From the NCBI RefSeq assembly GCF_001439605.1, contig NZ_LMBX01000015.1, positions 78,071 to 142,070 on the forward strand: 64,000 bases of DNA, given 5' to 3'. Positions 25,905-35,553 of this stretch are shown one piece after another. The position numbers and the translations under genes were made by a program. The stretch comes from Cytobacillus praedii (lineage in GTDB: Bacteria > Bacillota > Bacilli > Bacillales > Cytobacillaceae). Under the pieces are notes generated by a model that was given only the letters and a program-made list of their open reading frames with translations, ran no database searches and had not been told where the DNA came from. Each line of letters opens with the position of its first letter. Positions within the stretch are counted from its first letter, which is position 1.

Positions 25905-26063
25905 TTGCCTTTATGGCTATTTATGGTAGTTTTAGCTTCTGGATTTATAGCTATAGGAGTTTTTATTGATTACAATTATAAAAAGAATGAACGATTCATT
26001 GATACAAAAAGACTATCTAGAGAAACTAAGGATAACTTTGGTAATAGTAGTTCTTTTATGTAG
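25905..26063 (+). CDS. 52-residue membrane protein with TTG start
   Basis: It begins (M)PLWLFMVVLASGFIAIGVF, one membrane helix, then a basic, polar tail (DYNYKKNERFIDTKRLSRET ... NSSSFM). AAAGGAGGAG lies just before the TTG at 25905, one of the best ribosome sites in the window, which makes expression likely although no family is recognised. The longer frame 25718-25969 in another phase is rejected. Confidence 0.6.
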   Translation: MPLWLFMVVLASGFIAIGVFIDYNYKKNERFIDTKRLSRETKDNFGNSSSFM

Positions 26064-26141
26064 TTCAAACAATTTTCACTCATACTAACCGATTTACTTT
26101 TGAGGTGCAAAATAAAAAATAACACTTAATATGGCAAAATA

Positions 26142-26182
26142 AAAAGCAGGGCAATTTGCAAAGGAATACGCCTTGCTTTCTT
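26142..26182 (-). terminator. Terminator of the lipoprotein gene
   Basis: AAAAGCAGGGC (26142-26152) and GCCTTGCTTTC (26170-26180), imperfect stem. The minus strand ends TTTTTATTTTG. Confidence 0.7.
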
Positions 26183-26644
26183 TTAATGCTCAACAATGTT
26201 AATCCTTCCAACATATTGAGCATCACCTCTGTCCGTATGAAGATTTACCTCCATTACATACTCACCTTTACTTTTTGGCAAATTGAAAGAAATATCGCTT
26301 ACCTTCAAATCTGACTTTTTATCATTTTGCCAAACTGAAACACTTAACCCTTTAGGTGCAAAATCTGTATGTTCAAAAAGTAAATCAACTTTTTCTCCTG
26401 CAATAAAGTTCATTTGTGGTTGTTGTTTTGCCAACGAAGAAATGTCTTTTATTTTTAATTCTTTTTTAACTTTATTACCCTCTCCACGCCAAACAATATT
26501 TGCTTCTGCTAATTCTTCTGACTCAATAGTACTATTGCTTGAAAGTTTAACAGAGGGTGGGTTAAAGTTATAACTTTCCCCAAAGCATCCTGTTAAAGAA
26601 AAGACGAAAAACAATCCGACAACCATTTTCCAAAATTTTTTCAT
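26183..26644 (-). CDS. Putative lipoprotein
   Basis: 153 residues. A lipoprotein signal peptide, MKKFWKMVVGLFFVFSLTGC, has the lipobox LTGC at residues 17-20, so Cys20 should be lipidated after cleavage. The mature part is a beta-rich domain with words like NIVWRGEGNKVKKELKIKD and KGEYVMEVNLHTDRGDAQYVG; no family is recognised. ATG 26644 is favoured over the ATG at 26665, since the signal peptide begins there and GGATGTG lies upstream. Own terminator; single gene. Confidence 0.75.
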   Translation of the reverse strand: MKKFWKMVVGLFFVFSLTGCFGESYNFNPPSVKLSSNSTIESEELAEANIVWRGEGNKVKKELKIKDISSLAKQQPQMNFIAGEKVDLLFEHTDFAPKGLSVSVWQNDKKSDLKVSDISFNLPKSKGEYVMEVNLHTDRGDAQYVGRINIVEH

Positions 26645-26669
26645 ATAAATTTCACATCCATACATTTTT

Positions 26670-27100
26670 TTACTAAAAATCCTTTTATCAATTGAATTAT
26701 TAAATTATTATTTGCCTGTAACCGCTAATTTATATTTTATCATAGATGATTATTGGCTAAAAATAACAAGTTCAACATTAAAATGCAGGGATTTCAAGAC
26801 ATATAAATGTTGTCTTTTAAGTCAGTATTTCATATGCTAAGTCCTTTCTCATAACCCTCTATAAATCTATAAAAATTAGGATGCTAAATACATTGCGATT
26901 TTGCATCCTATTTGCGTTGCTTTTTACTGTTTTGCACTCTTAAAGAGAACCCGTTAGGTTCATACGAATGCCTTTTCTTATGCTATTTCAAGTGCTAAAT
27001 ATGGATTGAATATCAAACCAATTCAATGGCTAATCATTCCACATCAGATGATGGTATCTCCGTTGAATACAGTTCTTCAAAATTCATCGTACGAGCCTTT
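26670..27100. other. Gene-free stretch
   Basis: About 430 bases without a supportable gene. It holds a small inverted repeat GGATGC/GCATCC near 26879-26908. Confidence 0.4.
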
Positions 27101-27103
27101 ATT

Positions 27104-27721
27104 TTATTTCTTTATTCTCTTTTCCATCTGTTCTGCTGTCTGTTTCGAATGTGGATTTTCTTCCTTTTGTAATTTATCAATGATGTTCATATAATCTGTT
27201 TCATTTCTGTTCTGACTTAGTTTATAAGCGGCCTGGATTTCTTCCACTTTAATCTTAAATCCAACAATTCCTTTAAGTTGAGTTTCTAATAGTTCCGGAG
27301 AAAGTTTATCCCATAATACTGGCTTTTCGCGATTTTGTTCATATTTTTCCAGCATCCTTGTTAAATCTTCTATTAACTCATTTCGCTCTAGTATACTTGC
27401 TTTTCCATACATATGGATTGACTGATAATTCCAAGTCGGGACGTTTTCATGGGAATACCAGGAGGAAGAAACATAAGCATGCGGTCCCTGAAACATAACA
27501 AGCACACTTTCACAGGCTTCAAATGTTCTCCACTGAGGATTTCCATATGCCATATGCCCTGTAATATAGGTATCATCGCCTTTTTTTATTACCCCTAATG
27601 GCAAATGAGTGGCAATTGGTTTCCCTTGCTCTGTTGTAATAATCGTGCCAAAAGAGTGATTTTGAACAAAATCCCAAATCTCATCATCATTTGTGACCTT
27701 AAAATACTTTGGAATATACAT
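27104..27721 (-). CDS. paiB: PaiB family FMN-binding negative regulator
   Basis: 205 residues of the PaiB (PAI 2) family, a flavin-reductase-like fold. MYIPKYFKVTNDDEIWDFV at the start, ITTEQGKPIATHLPL, GHMAYGNPQWRTF, and the hallmark GPHAYVSSSWYSHENVPTWNY with AVHMYG-like IHMYGKA. In B. subtilis, PaiB with PaiA represses sporulation and protease genes. Of three consecutive ATG codons I take the third (27721), which is 6 bases from AGGTGG and gives the usual family start MYIPK. Third gene of marR-paiA-paiB, 25 bases after paiA. Confidence 0.93.
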   Translation of the reverse strand: MYIPKYFKVTNDDEIWDFVQNHSFGTIITTEQGKPIATHLPLGVIKKGDDTYITGHMAYGNPQWRTFEACESVLVMFQGPHAYVSSSWYSHENVPTWNYQSIHMYGKASILERNELIEDLTRMLEKYEQNREKPVLWDKLSPELLETQLKGIVGFKIKVEEIQAAYKLSQNRNETDYMNIIDKLQKEENPHSKQTAEQMEKRIKK

Positions 27722-27746
27722 CATCATCCACCTTTCCTATAAAAAG

Positions 27747-28265
<519 letters not shown>

Positions 28266-28290
28266 CTAAATCGGTCGCCCCTTTTGCTAA

Positions 28291-28743
28291 TCAATAATTT
28301 CTCTTGTTTCCCTTTTTTACAAATTCCCAGTCCTTTTCTACATTTTTTCTCACTCTTTGAAGAAGATTGAAGATGGTATCTGCCTCTATTTCGGAAAATC
28401 CCTCTAATGCCACACCATTGGAATAATCATTTTCCTTTTTGATAAACGGATACACCTGTTTTCCTTTCTCTGTTGGAAAGAGCTTTTTAATTTTTTTGTT
28501 CTCTTGATCGTCTTTCTTTTCAATAAAGCCATTCATTTCTAGTTTTTTTATCGCACGGGCTGCAGTTGTTCGATCTACTTTTATCATTTCCGCTAACTTT
28601 TCTTGGATAATTCCTGGGTTTTCACAAATTCGCACAAGGTACAAATATTGCCCTTTTGTAAGTTCATATTCTTTAAATTCGATATTACTTATAGAATCTA
28701 ACGCTCTTGCTATCATGCCGATTTCTCGAAGAATTTCCTTCAT
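28291..28743 (-). CDS. MarR family transcriptional regulator
   Basis: 150 residues with the MarR winged helix: YLYLVRICENPGIIQEKLAE, then the recognition helix VDRTTAARAIKKLEMNGFIEK and the wing KKLFPTEKGKQVYPF. ATG 28743 is preceded by GAGGTAAGC. It heads the paiA-paiB operon, so it probably controls these genes and itself. A TTGTTG-N6-CAACAA repeat sits 71 bases upstream of the start. Confidence 0.9.
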   Translation of the reverse strand: MKEILREIGMIARALDSISNIEFKEYELTKGQYLYLVRICENPGIIQEKLAEMIKVDRTTAARAIKKLEMNGFIEKKDDQENKKIKKLFPTEKGKQVYPFIKKENDYSNGVALEGFSEIEADTIFNLLQRVRKNVEKDWEFVKKGNKRNY

Positions 28744-28813
28744 GCTTACCTCCTCTATGTGAATTTTTGATGTAGATGCAACAAAAAAATCCTAAACTTA
28801 ATTTAATACACTT

Positions 28814-28831
28814 TTGTTGTATTTGCAACAA
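28814..28831. promoter_or_regulatory. Inverted repeat, probable MarR operator
   Basis: TTGTTG (28814-28819), six bases, CAACAA (28826-28831). A further half-like GCAACAA lies at 28777. The spacing and position upstream of the marR-paiAB operon fit a MarR-family operator. Confidence 0.5.
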
Positions 28832-28853
28832 AAATATAAGTTTAAAAGCCCAT

Positions 28854-29597
28854 TTAATTAGAATGTCTTTTCAATCGATAGGTGAATTTCTGCTCGAACA
28901 TTTGACACCCATTCGCCTGAAAGATGCGCTGCATGGGGATATTTTTATGTCCTGTTGCCCCGATGTAATAAGCAGCACCCATTTTTTTAAGGAGGTACAG
29001 GGAAAGTTTATGAAGAGCGGAACCCCACCCTATTCCACGATACTCGGGGAGTAACCCAAAATAAAATAATCGGCCTTCATCAACGGTTCCTGGTTCGATG
29101 TGAGGCATGGTGATGCCTATTGGGTTTTTCCCATGAAATGCAATCAGACAACTTTTGGCATACTCGAGACCCAGTTCGGATTTCATCCCGATAAATTCCT
29201 TTTCAACGGAAAGTGTCGAAGAAGCATTTAGCGAACCTTTCATCGTTTCTTGCCAAACGGCTATAAATAATTCAGCGGTTGTTTGTTCAATTGATTGTAT
29301 TTCGAGGGATCCTTTCCCACTATCCACATTAAATGAAGAGAGATCTCGTTTATAAAAATATTGTGTCTCCTGCTGCCAAAAATCAAAGGCTCCGAGTAGT
29401 TCAAGATAGTCGGTGTTCGCAGCTTCTTTTTCGTTCAAAACGATGGATACAGATTGAATCCCCTTTTCTGATACATGGTCCATCATCTCTTGCAGAAGCT
29501 TTTCGAAATGTTCACTAGAGGATACCTGTCCGATATCCTCGATAACATAGTAATTGGGTGTCCCATCAAGAATTTTCATGTCTATTGTTTTCAGCAC
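28854..29597 (-). CDS. GNAT family N-acetyltransferase
   Basis: 247 residues. The C-terminal half is a GNAT domain with GRLFYFGLLPEYRGIGWGSALHKL (acetyl-CoA loop PEYRGIGWGSALH, near 175-187) and NIPMQRIFQANGC. The N-terminal half is less conserved. I use GTG 29597, with AAAGGAAACGGGAA upstream; the frame is open to a TTG at 29657 without a ribosome site, so 20 extra residues are possible. The substrate cannot be inferred. It ends 110 bases upstream of the marR gene on the same strand, with the presumed marR operator between them. Confidence 0.8.
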   Translation of the reverse strand: MLKTIDMKILDGTPNYYVIEDIGQVSSSEHFEKLLQEMMDHVSEKGIQSVSIVLNEKEAANTDYLELLGAFDFWQQETQYFYKRDLSSFNVDSGKGSLEIQSIEQTTAELFIAVWQETMKGSLNASSTLSVEKEFIGMKSELGLEYAKSCLIAFHGKNPIGITMPHIEPGTVDEGRLFYFGLLPEYRGIGWGSALHKLSLYLLKKMGAAYYIGATGHKNIPMQRIFQANGCQMFEQKFTYRLKRHSN

Positions 29598-29725
29598 TTC
29601 CCGTTTCCTTTCTATCAAAAATTCTTTGGCAAATGAACCTAATTGAAAAACAAGCAAACGCTTATTCTATTAGATGGCAGGTTTCATTATGAGCATTCAA
29701 TTCAGAAGATCCCATCAATCCCTAT

Positions 29726-30598
29726 TTAGGCAGAGGGTAGATATTCTCTCCATTCTTTCCATGCTTCCATATAAACGCTTAGGTCGTGCGGATGTACTTT
29801 CATACAGACTCCAATGCGTGTATACAACTGAAAAAGAACTTCATCCAAAAGCCGTTCCATAGTAAAAGAAGCATCATTGTTCCATAAGGAAAACAATGAC
29901 AGTAGCGTACTTACATTTAGACTATCTGGAGAAGAACAAAACGCATAAGTAAAATCGTAAATTTTGGGACCGATTAAAGGCGATGGGTCAATCACTCCTT
30001 TTAACTGGTGATCTAAATATACAAAGTTATGAACACCAGTATCCCCATGCAGATAATATTTTTCTTCTTGATCATGATATGTCTTCAATTTATTGATCAG
30101 TTTCTCTGCTCTTTTATGCTCCTCACTAGAAAAGAAATCTCCTATATTTTTTTGAGCAAACTCTAAACTGGCCAGGTTAAAGTCTGACCAGGTGTTTCGA
30201 TAGATGCCATTCACTCTGCCCCAGGGAATATCCTTATCCGCCCTTTGGTAATTATTGAATAGCTCTTTTATTAGAATCGTCATCCATTCCAATTTGGACC
30301 CTCGATTAAAGTGGGTCTCTCCAGGAATGTAAGAGTAGATCATATATTCTTTTTTATCGTCCGTATAAAGAACATTTGGAAACAGCTTTACATCCTTATA
30401 CGCGAGAAGAAAATCCTGAGTGGCTGCAATGATCTTAGGGTTGTCTATTTTTATCACATAGGCTGGCATTCTTCTTATAAGGAGAGTATATAAAATGCCG
30501 TTGGTTGTGCCGCTCTTTAACTCCTTTAGTTCCAGACCATCATTTATAATATCGCCTTTATGAATAAGCCGATCAATGATTTCATTTATTCTTACCAT
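29726..30598 (-). CDS. Aminoglycoside phosphotransferase (APH)-like kinase
   Basis: 290 residues with the APH/choline-kinase signature: YYLHGDTGVHNFVY (Brenner motif HGDxxxxN, near 200) and GVIDPSPLIGPKIYDF, the metal-binding DxD/E equivalent. The N-lobe Lys could be VIKIDN. Members phosphorylate small molecules; antibiotic resistance is possible but most chromosomal members act on other substrates. ATG 30598 follows GAGGAGCAAGAG. Single gene, same strand as the acetyltransferase. Confidence 0.82.
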   Translation of the reverse strand: MVRINEIIDRLIHKGDIINDGLELKELKSGTTNGILYTLLIRRMPAYVIKIDNPKIIAATQDFLLAYKDVKLFPNVLYTDDKKEYMIYSYIPGETHFNRGSKLEWMTILIKELFNNYQRADKDIPWGRVNGIYRNTWSDFNLASLEFAQKNIGDFFSSEEHKRAEKLINKLKTYHDQEEKYYLHGDTGVHNFVYLDHQLKGVIDPSPLIGPKIYDFTYAFCSSPDSLNVSTLLSLFSLWNNDASFTMERLLDEVLFQLYTRIGVCMKVHPHDLSVYMEAWKEWREYLPSA

Positions 30599-30840
30599 CT
30601 CTTGCTCCTCTTTGGTTAATTTTGTTATCTATCTAAGGAATACATTCGCCATCTTATTCGGCTATCCTTCTTTGCGGATTACTTACATCCCTTCATCATA
30701 CTAAATTTTAGGAAGGCAGACAGAAGAAAAACAGAGAATGATTAAGTAAACTTTTCTATTCTAGCTTTAGAAAACAATAGAGTTAATGTTACACTAGGAA
30801 TAGATTAACTGGATATTTAATCCAGTAATGGAGGCTTAGC

Positions 30841-31629
30841 ATGAAGATGATGGAAGAAGTTATCGTAGAAATTACAGATTTAAAGAAAAATTATGGATCA
30901 AAGTCCGTCTTAAATGGCGTTTCTCTTCAAGTAAAAAAAGGAGAAATCATTGGGTATATTGGTCCGAATGGAGCAGGAAAAAGTACCACTGTTAAAATCA
31001 TTCTTGGCATTGAGGAAAATTATTTCGGCGAGATCAAACTTTTCGGTCATGATATTTCTGATGGAAATATCGACTATAAAAAGAAGATTGGCTATGTACC
31101 GGAAATCGCCGAAGTATACGACAATTTAACCGGCCAAGAGTATTTAACCTTTATTGGCGAATTGTATGGTCTCGACCTTGACCTCGCTGATTATAAGGCA
31201 AAGAGCTTAATGGAATTATTCGGGGTAGGCGAAGTCTATTATTCTCGAATTGCCTCTTACTCAAAAGGCATGCGTCAAAAGCTTTTAATTATCTCAAGTC
31301 TATTACATAATCCAGAGCTTTTATTTTTTGATGAACCGATCAACGGGCTGGATGCAAATAGCGTGATGATTTTTAAAGAAATCATGTCCCAGCTTTCCGA
31401 ACAAGGAAAAACGATTTTCTATTCCTCTCATATTATGGATGTAGTCGAAAAAATAAGCAGCCGCATCATTCTCCTGCATGACGGCAAAATTGCAGCCGAT
31501 GGGACATTTGAAGAATTAAAACAGCAAAATACGAAGGGGTCACTTGAACAAATTTTCAACCAGCTTACAGGGTTTAATGAACATAGAGAACTGGGTTCAA
31601 GATTTGTATCAGTCGTAAAGGAGATGTAA
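30841..31629 (+). CDS. ABC transporter ATP-binding protein
   Basis: 262 residues: Walker A GPNGAGKS (near 46-53), Q-loop region YVPEIAEVYDNLTGQEYL, signature SYSKGMRQKLL, Walker B LLFFDEPINGLD and the switch His in YSSHIMD. It begins a two-gene unit with the permease (2-base gap). It resembles the YthP/Ecs class of exporter ATPases. ATG 30841 follows GGAGGCTTAGC. An inverted repeat CTGGAT/ATCCAG lies at 30809-30825 just before the gene. Confidence 0.92.
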   Translation: MKMMEEVIVEITDLKKNYGSKSVLNGVSLQVKKGEIIGYIGPNGAGKSTTVKIILGIEENYFGEIKLFGHDISDGNIDYKKKIGYVPEIAEVYDNLTGQEYLTFIGELYGLDLDLADYKAKSLMELFGVGEVYYSRIASYSKGMRQKLLIISSLLHNPELLFFDEPINGLDANSVMIFKEIMSQLSEQGKTIFYSSHIMDVVEKISSRIILLHDGKIAADGTFEELKQQNTKGSLEQIFNQLTGFNEHRELGSRFVSVVKEM

Positions 31630-31631
31630 GC

Positions 31632-33275
31632 ATGCAAGACTTTCGCACGCTGAAACTATTGGATCGTTTTGAAAGAGTTTTTAACAGCTTTGGCGTAGAT
31701 TACAAGATAATGAGAAAGATTTTACAAGTTAAGTTAACGATGGATGGTCGGCGGGTGCCCACCATTTTCTCACAAAATGCGAAAAAAAAGGACCAGGAAA
31801 GCAACAATCAATATTTAAAATCATTATGGATTTACGTGATATTTGGCCTGTTTACGATCCCTTTTGTCCTTATGGGTGAAAATTATCTTTTTCAAATGAG
31901 TCTCTTCTTTGGGATATTCACCTTTTTTGTCATGACATCAATGATATCGGATTTTTCATCTGTTTTGCTAGACATCCGTGATCGGAACATCCTGTTTCCG
32001 AAGCCAGTTAATCGAAAAACGATTAGCACCGCAAAACTGGTACATGTGGCTATTTATCTGTCTTTTCTTACGATAGCACTTGTCAGTATCCCTTTGATTG
32101 TTGGCCTTGTCAAAAATGGGCTGTTGTTTTTCCTAGTTTCAGCCTTAAATATCATCCTAATTGACCTGCTGATCATTGGATTAACTGCCCTTATCTATTT
32201 ATTTATTCTGCGGTTCTTTGATGGAGAAAAATTAAAAGATATTATCAATTATGTTCAAATTGGGCTGTCACTTATGATTATGGTTGGGTACCAATTACTT
32301 ATTCGCTCTTTTCAGTTCATAGACTTATCCGTCTCGCTAGAACCTCAATGGTGGCAAGTATTTATCTTTCCGATGTGGTTTGGGGCAAATATGGAAATGA
32401 TCATGCATGGTTCCTATCAGCCGTTTTACCTTCTCTTTACTGCTTTAGGAATCCTGATTCCTCTTCTATCCATTGGAATTTATATGAAGTTTAATGATGC
32501 TTTTGAACAAAATCTTCAAAAGCTCACGTATCATGGAAAGGCGAAAGAAAATAAAAAAGGCAAGCTCCGTCAGATGTTCCTTAAAGTGATATGCCACACG
32601 AAAGAAGAAAGAGCCTATTTTCGATTTGCCAGTTCCATGATGAAAAATGAACGTGATTTTAAATTAAAGGTGTATCCATCTTTGGGTTTCTCCATCGTGA
32701 TCCCTTTTATTTTTATCATGAACGGATATAATACCAATTTTAATGAGCTATCAACTAGCAAATCCTATTTAACAATTTATTTTAGCTTAATCATTATCCC
32801 GACCATCATGATCCTCCTAAAGTATTCAGGTAAATATAAGGGTGCGTGGATATACCGGGTTGCTCCGATCCAACAGCTAAATCCAATCTTTAGCGGTACG
32901 ATCAAGGCGTTCATCTTTAAGCTATATCTACCCGTTTATTTGCTTCTAAGTATAGTATTTATTGCATTATTTGGCGTTAAGGTAATGCCCGATCTTGTGA
33001 TTGTATTTATTAATGCCATTATTTATGCGGTCATTTGTTTTATGGTTCTGAAAAAGTCTATTCCCTTCTCGGAGTCTATTGATCAATACAATCAAAATAG
33101 CAATGCGGGCATAATATTCGGTTTAATGCTGTTTGTTGCATTGTTTGCTGGTCTGCATTATGTCAGCACGCTGTTCTCTTACGGAATCTATCTATATATG
33201 GTGATTGCCATCATTTGTTTGGCTGCTCTTTGGAAACAGGCTTTCAATATTACTTGGACCAAGCTTATGGGATAA
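31632..33275 (+). CDS. ABC transporter permease (YthQ-like)
   Basis: 547 residues with about 12-14 membrane segments and few long loops, characteristic of the large EcsB/YthQ-type permeases that pair with an EcsA/YthP ATPase. Recognisable words: LLDIRDRNILFPKPVNRKTI near 110 and the loop FRFASSMMKNERDFKLKVYPSLGF near 340. AAGGAG lies inside the end of the ATPase gene, 8 bases before ATG 31632, so the two are coupled. The substrate is unknown. Confidence 0.85.
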   Translation: MQDFRTLKLLDRFERVFNSFGVDYKIMRKILQVKLTMDGRRVPTIFSQNAKKKDQESNNQYLKSLWIYVIFGLFTIPFVLMGENYLFQMSLFFGIFTFFVMTSMISDFSSVLLDIRDRNILFPKPVNRKTISTAKLVHVAIYLSFLTIALVSIPLIVGLVKNGLLFFLVSALNIILIDLLIIGLTALIYLFILRFFDGEKLKDIINYVQIGLSLMIMVGYQLLIRSFQFIDLSVSLEPQWWQVFIFPMWFGANMEMIMHGSYQPFYLLFTALGILIPLLSIGIYMKFNDAFEQNLQKLTYHGKAKENKKGKLRQMFLKVICHTKEERAYFRFASSMMKNERDFKLKVYPSLGFSIVIPFIFIMNGYNTNFNELSTSKSYLTIYFSLIIIPTIMILLKYSGKYKGAWIYRVAPIQQLNPIFSGTIKAFIFKLYLPVYLLLSIVFIALFGVKVMPDLVIVFINAIIYAVICFMVLKKSIPFSESIDQYNQNSNAGIIFGLMLFVALFAGLHYVSTLFSYGIYLYMVIAIICLAALWKQAFNITWTKLMG

Positions 33276-33318
33276 TTTGTTGGGGACAGGCGACACAAGT
33301 TCATCTTAAAAGCCAATA

Positions 33319-33345
33319 CGGGGCTGTCCCAAATGGACAGCCCCG
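33319..33345. terminator. GC-rich hairpin between convergent genes
   Basis: CGGGGCTGTCC (33319-33329) and GGACAGCCCCG (33335-33345), perfect 11-base stem with a CAAAT loop. It lacks a U tract on either side but lies exactly between two convergent genes. Confidence 0.5.
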
Positions 33346-33371
33346 AACAGACTTATATACATAGAAACATG

Positions 33372-34166
33372 CTAAAAAATTGTCGGAATCATTCCCCCAT
33401 CCATCCGGATTGGAGATCCTTTAAATGCAGATGCATAAGGACTGCATATAAAAGCAGCTAGTCTTCCAATTTCAATTGGTTTGATAAAGCGCTGTATTTC
33501 AGACTGAGGTAAGTTTGCAGTCATAAATTTTTTCTCTTTTTCTGAAAAAGTCATTTCTTCATTAGGGAATAAACTTTCAATAATTTGATACACGTTTTCC
33601 GAGAGTGTTGGCCCTGGCATGATCGTATTAACAGTAACTTCTTTTCCTGCTGTTAATTTAGATAAGCTTTTTGACAAAGATAAGAGCATTGATTTTGTCA
33701 TGCAATATTGAGGCATTTGTCCTGAAGGCATAATCGCTTCTTCGCTCGTAATAAATATAATACGCCCAAAATCATTTTTCAGCATTTTAGGCAAATAAAA
33801 TTTTGATAATCCATTTGCTGCAAGAACATTCGTACGGAAGTATTTTTCCCATACTTCATCTGTAACGTCGTCATATTGCATGATTTCATAAATACCCATA
33901 TTGTTTACTAAAATATCAATAGCAGGATATTTTTCAAATAAGGCTTCTCTTTGTTGACTATCAACAAGATCGGCTGTAGCATTTTGTGGATCGGTTGCCG
34001 GAAATTCTGACTTAATTTCTTTTACCGTTCTTTCTACCTCTTCATCATTTCGTCCATTTATAAGGACATTCACACCTTCCTTTGCAAGTTCAATTGCAAT
34101 TGCTTTCCCTATTCCTTTCGTTGATCCTGTAACTAAAGCTGTTTTATTTTTTAATCCCATATCCAT
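33372..34166 (-). CDS. Short-chain dehydrogenase/reductase
   Basis: 264 residues. NAD(P)-binding GSTKGIGKA (near 14-22), NNMGIYE, and the catalytic ITSEEAIMPSGQMPQYCMTKS with Tyr-x3-Lys. The C-terminal MDGGMIPTIF is the usual SDR end. ATG 34166 follows AAAGGAGAACGATCTT. It lies 15 bases after the AraC-type regulator gene, so it is co-transcribed and is probably its target. Substrate unknown. Confidence 0.88.
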   Translation of the reverse strand: MDMGLKNKTALVTGSTKGIGKAIAIELAKEGVNVLINGRNDEEVERTVKEIKSEFPATDPQNATADLVDSQQREALFEKYPAIDILVNNMGIYEIMQYDDVTDEVWEKYFRTNVLAANGLSKFYLPKMLKNDFGRIIFITSEEAIMPSGQMPQYCMTKSMLLSLSKSLSKLTAGKEVTVNTIMPGPTLSENVYQIIESLFPNEEMTFSEKEKKFMTANLPQSEIQRFIKPIEIGRLAAFICSPYASAFKGSPIRMDGGMIPTIF

Positions 34167-34181
34167 AAGATCGTTCTCCTT

Positions 34182-35183
34182 TTAATTTCCTAGATGCTGC
34201 GTACGCCAATTGGAAGGAGTATCCCCTTCCCAAAGTCGAAAAGCGCGGTAGAATGAGTTCTGGTCTTCATATCCAATCAAGAAAGCCACTTCTTTAATAT
34301 CGAGCGAGGGGTCTGACAAGTAATCTCGTGCCTGCTCATGTCGGACCTGTGTTAACAGATGCTTAAAGCTTGTCCCTTCATCAGTAAGCCGGCGCTGTAA
34401 GGTACGATCACTCATCCCTAACTCGCTTGCGACCATCTGAATGTCCGGACGTCCTCCTGTTAGGCTTCGTTTCAAGATCCACTTAACCGTCTCGATGATT
34501 GAGCGGCTGTTTTGCTGTTCATCTAACGAGTGGTCCAGTACGGGAGTGAGAATCTCCAGCAGCTCTGCATTGTACGAGACGAAAGGAAGGTCTAGGTCTC
34601 CTCGATGCAGTGTCAGCCGGTTGTGATTCGCACCGATCCGGATACGGCAGCCAAAGTAAGTTTCAAGTGTCTGTATATCGCCCATTGGCTGCGAAAATTC
34701 AACTAACCTAGCCTTCAATGGCTGACCTGTGCCCCGGCGTCCCAGCTCCAGAAGAAATGCCAGCGTGATCCCAACGAGCATCGGCGGACCAGGCTGCACG
34801 GTATCCTGCCAATCCAGTTCGATTGTACAGATCTCACCTTTCTCGGTGATACGTAAGCTTTCAGGAGGGCACAGTTGTTTATACCGGGCCATTCGATTTA
34901 GAGCATCGCGGAAGTCAAGTGCATGGTAAGTCGCTAATACGGGCGGTGGGTAATGCGCTGTTTCAAAGACGGTCGCAAGCTTGATAATTCCTTTAGCGAT
35001 GTCATCGATAAGATCGGAATACGACTGCCAGATCGCGAAATATTGGGCGGTGGTGACAGCTGATTCCGTAATAATGGTAAGCGGCAGCCGTGCTTTTCGA
35101 ACGACGTCATGTGGAGAAATCCCCAATTGATGTAATCCTGTCCAAAGTCCTGCCGGAAATTTAATACGAGTATGAGACGTCAT
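34182..35183 (-). CDS. AraC family regulator with arabinose-binding-like N-terminal domain (OruR/ArgR type)
   Basis: 333 residues. Residues 1-210 are like the 'Arabinose_bd' N-terminal domain of OruR-type regulators (WTGLHQLGISPHDVVRKARL, FETAHYPPPV). Residues 230-330 hold the AraC helix-turn-helix pair (MVASELGMSDRTLQRRLTDEG and EVAFLIGYEDQNSFYRAFRLWEG). ATG 35183 follows AAAGGAGGGC. By eye its GC content is clearly higher than that of its neighbours, and this subfamily is commoner in other phyla, so transfer is likely. It is followed by the SDR gene in the same unit. Confidence 0.9.
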   Translation of the reverse strand: MTSHTRIKFPAGLWTGLHQLGISPHDVVRKARLPLTIITESAVTTAQYFAIWQSYSDLIDDIAKGIIKLATVFETAHYPPPVLATYHALDFRDALNRMARYKQLCPPESLRITEKGEICTIELDWQDTVQPGPPMLVGITLAFLLELGRRGTGQPLKARLVEFSQPMGDIQTLETYFGCRIRIGANHNRLTLHRGDLDLPFVSYNAELLEILTPVLDHSLDEQQNSRSIIETVKWILKRSLTGGRPDIQMVASELGMSDRTLQRRLTDEGTSFKHLLTQVRHEQARDYLSDPSLDIKEVAFLIGYEDQNSFYRAFRLWEGDTPSNWRTQHLGN

Positions 35184-35189
35184 AGTTGC

Positions 35190-35553
35190 CCTCCTTTAGT
35201 TATTTATACATTCACTTACCATAGTTGAGATTGTGTGAGGCCAACCTGATAGGATAGATATTATTTTACCTGTCCATTGACCATTTTTAACTAGCAAAAG
35301 ACGACATTTTACTTGCCAACTACGCCGATTGAAACCAGCAAGTAATAGGTGCCATTAAACGTAATAACGCTGCCGATTGTACAGGCAGCTTTATTAAAAA
35401 ACAACCTAAGGGTGAATCTAATTTACCTTGCTAATCCTTGTTTCAAGATAGCTTCCACTGTTATTGAAGAAAAGTACCATTGAATGAGTTTATATGAACT
35501 TCTATTTGCTAGGTTCGTTCAACAAGAAGAACGGATCATTTCATCTAGTTAAC
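35190..35553. other. Intergenic stretch
   Basis: About 360 bases between the two AraC-type genes without a supportable gene or clear hairpin. Confidence 0.4.

Noticed and set aside
25718..25969. 83-codon plus-strand ORF
   Set aside because: No ribosome site, and it overlaps in another frame the 52-residue TTG-start gene that has a near-perfect one.
29726..30598. Aminoglycoside resistance kinase
   Set aside because: The APH motif is present, but most chromosomal members have other substrates and nothing specific points to aminoglycosides.
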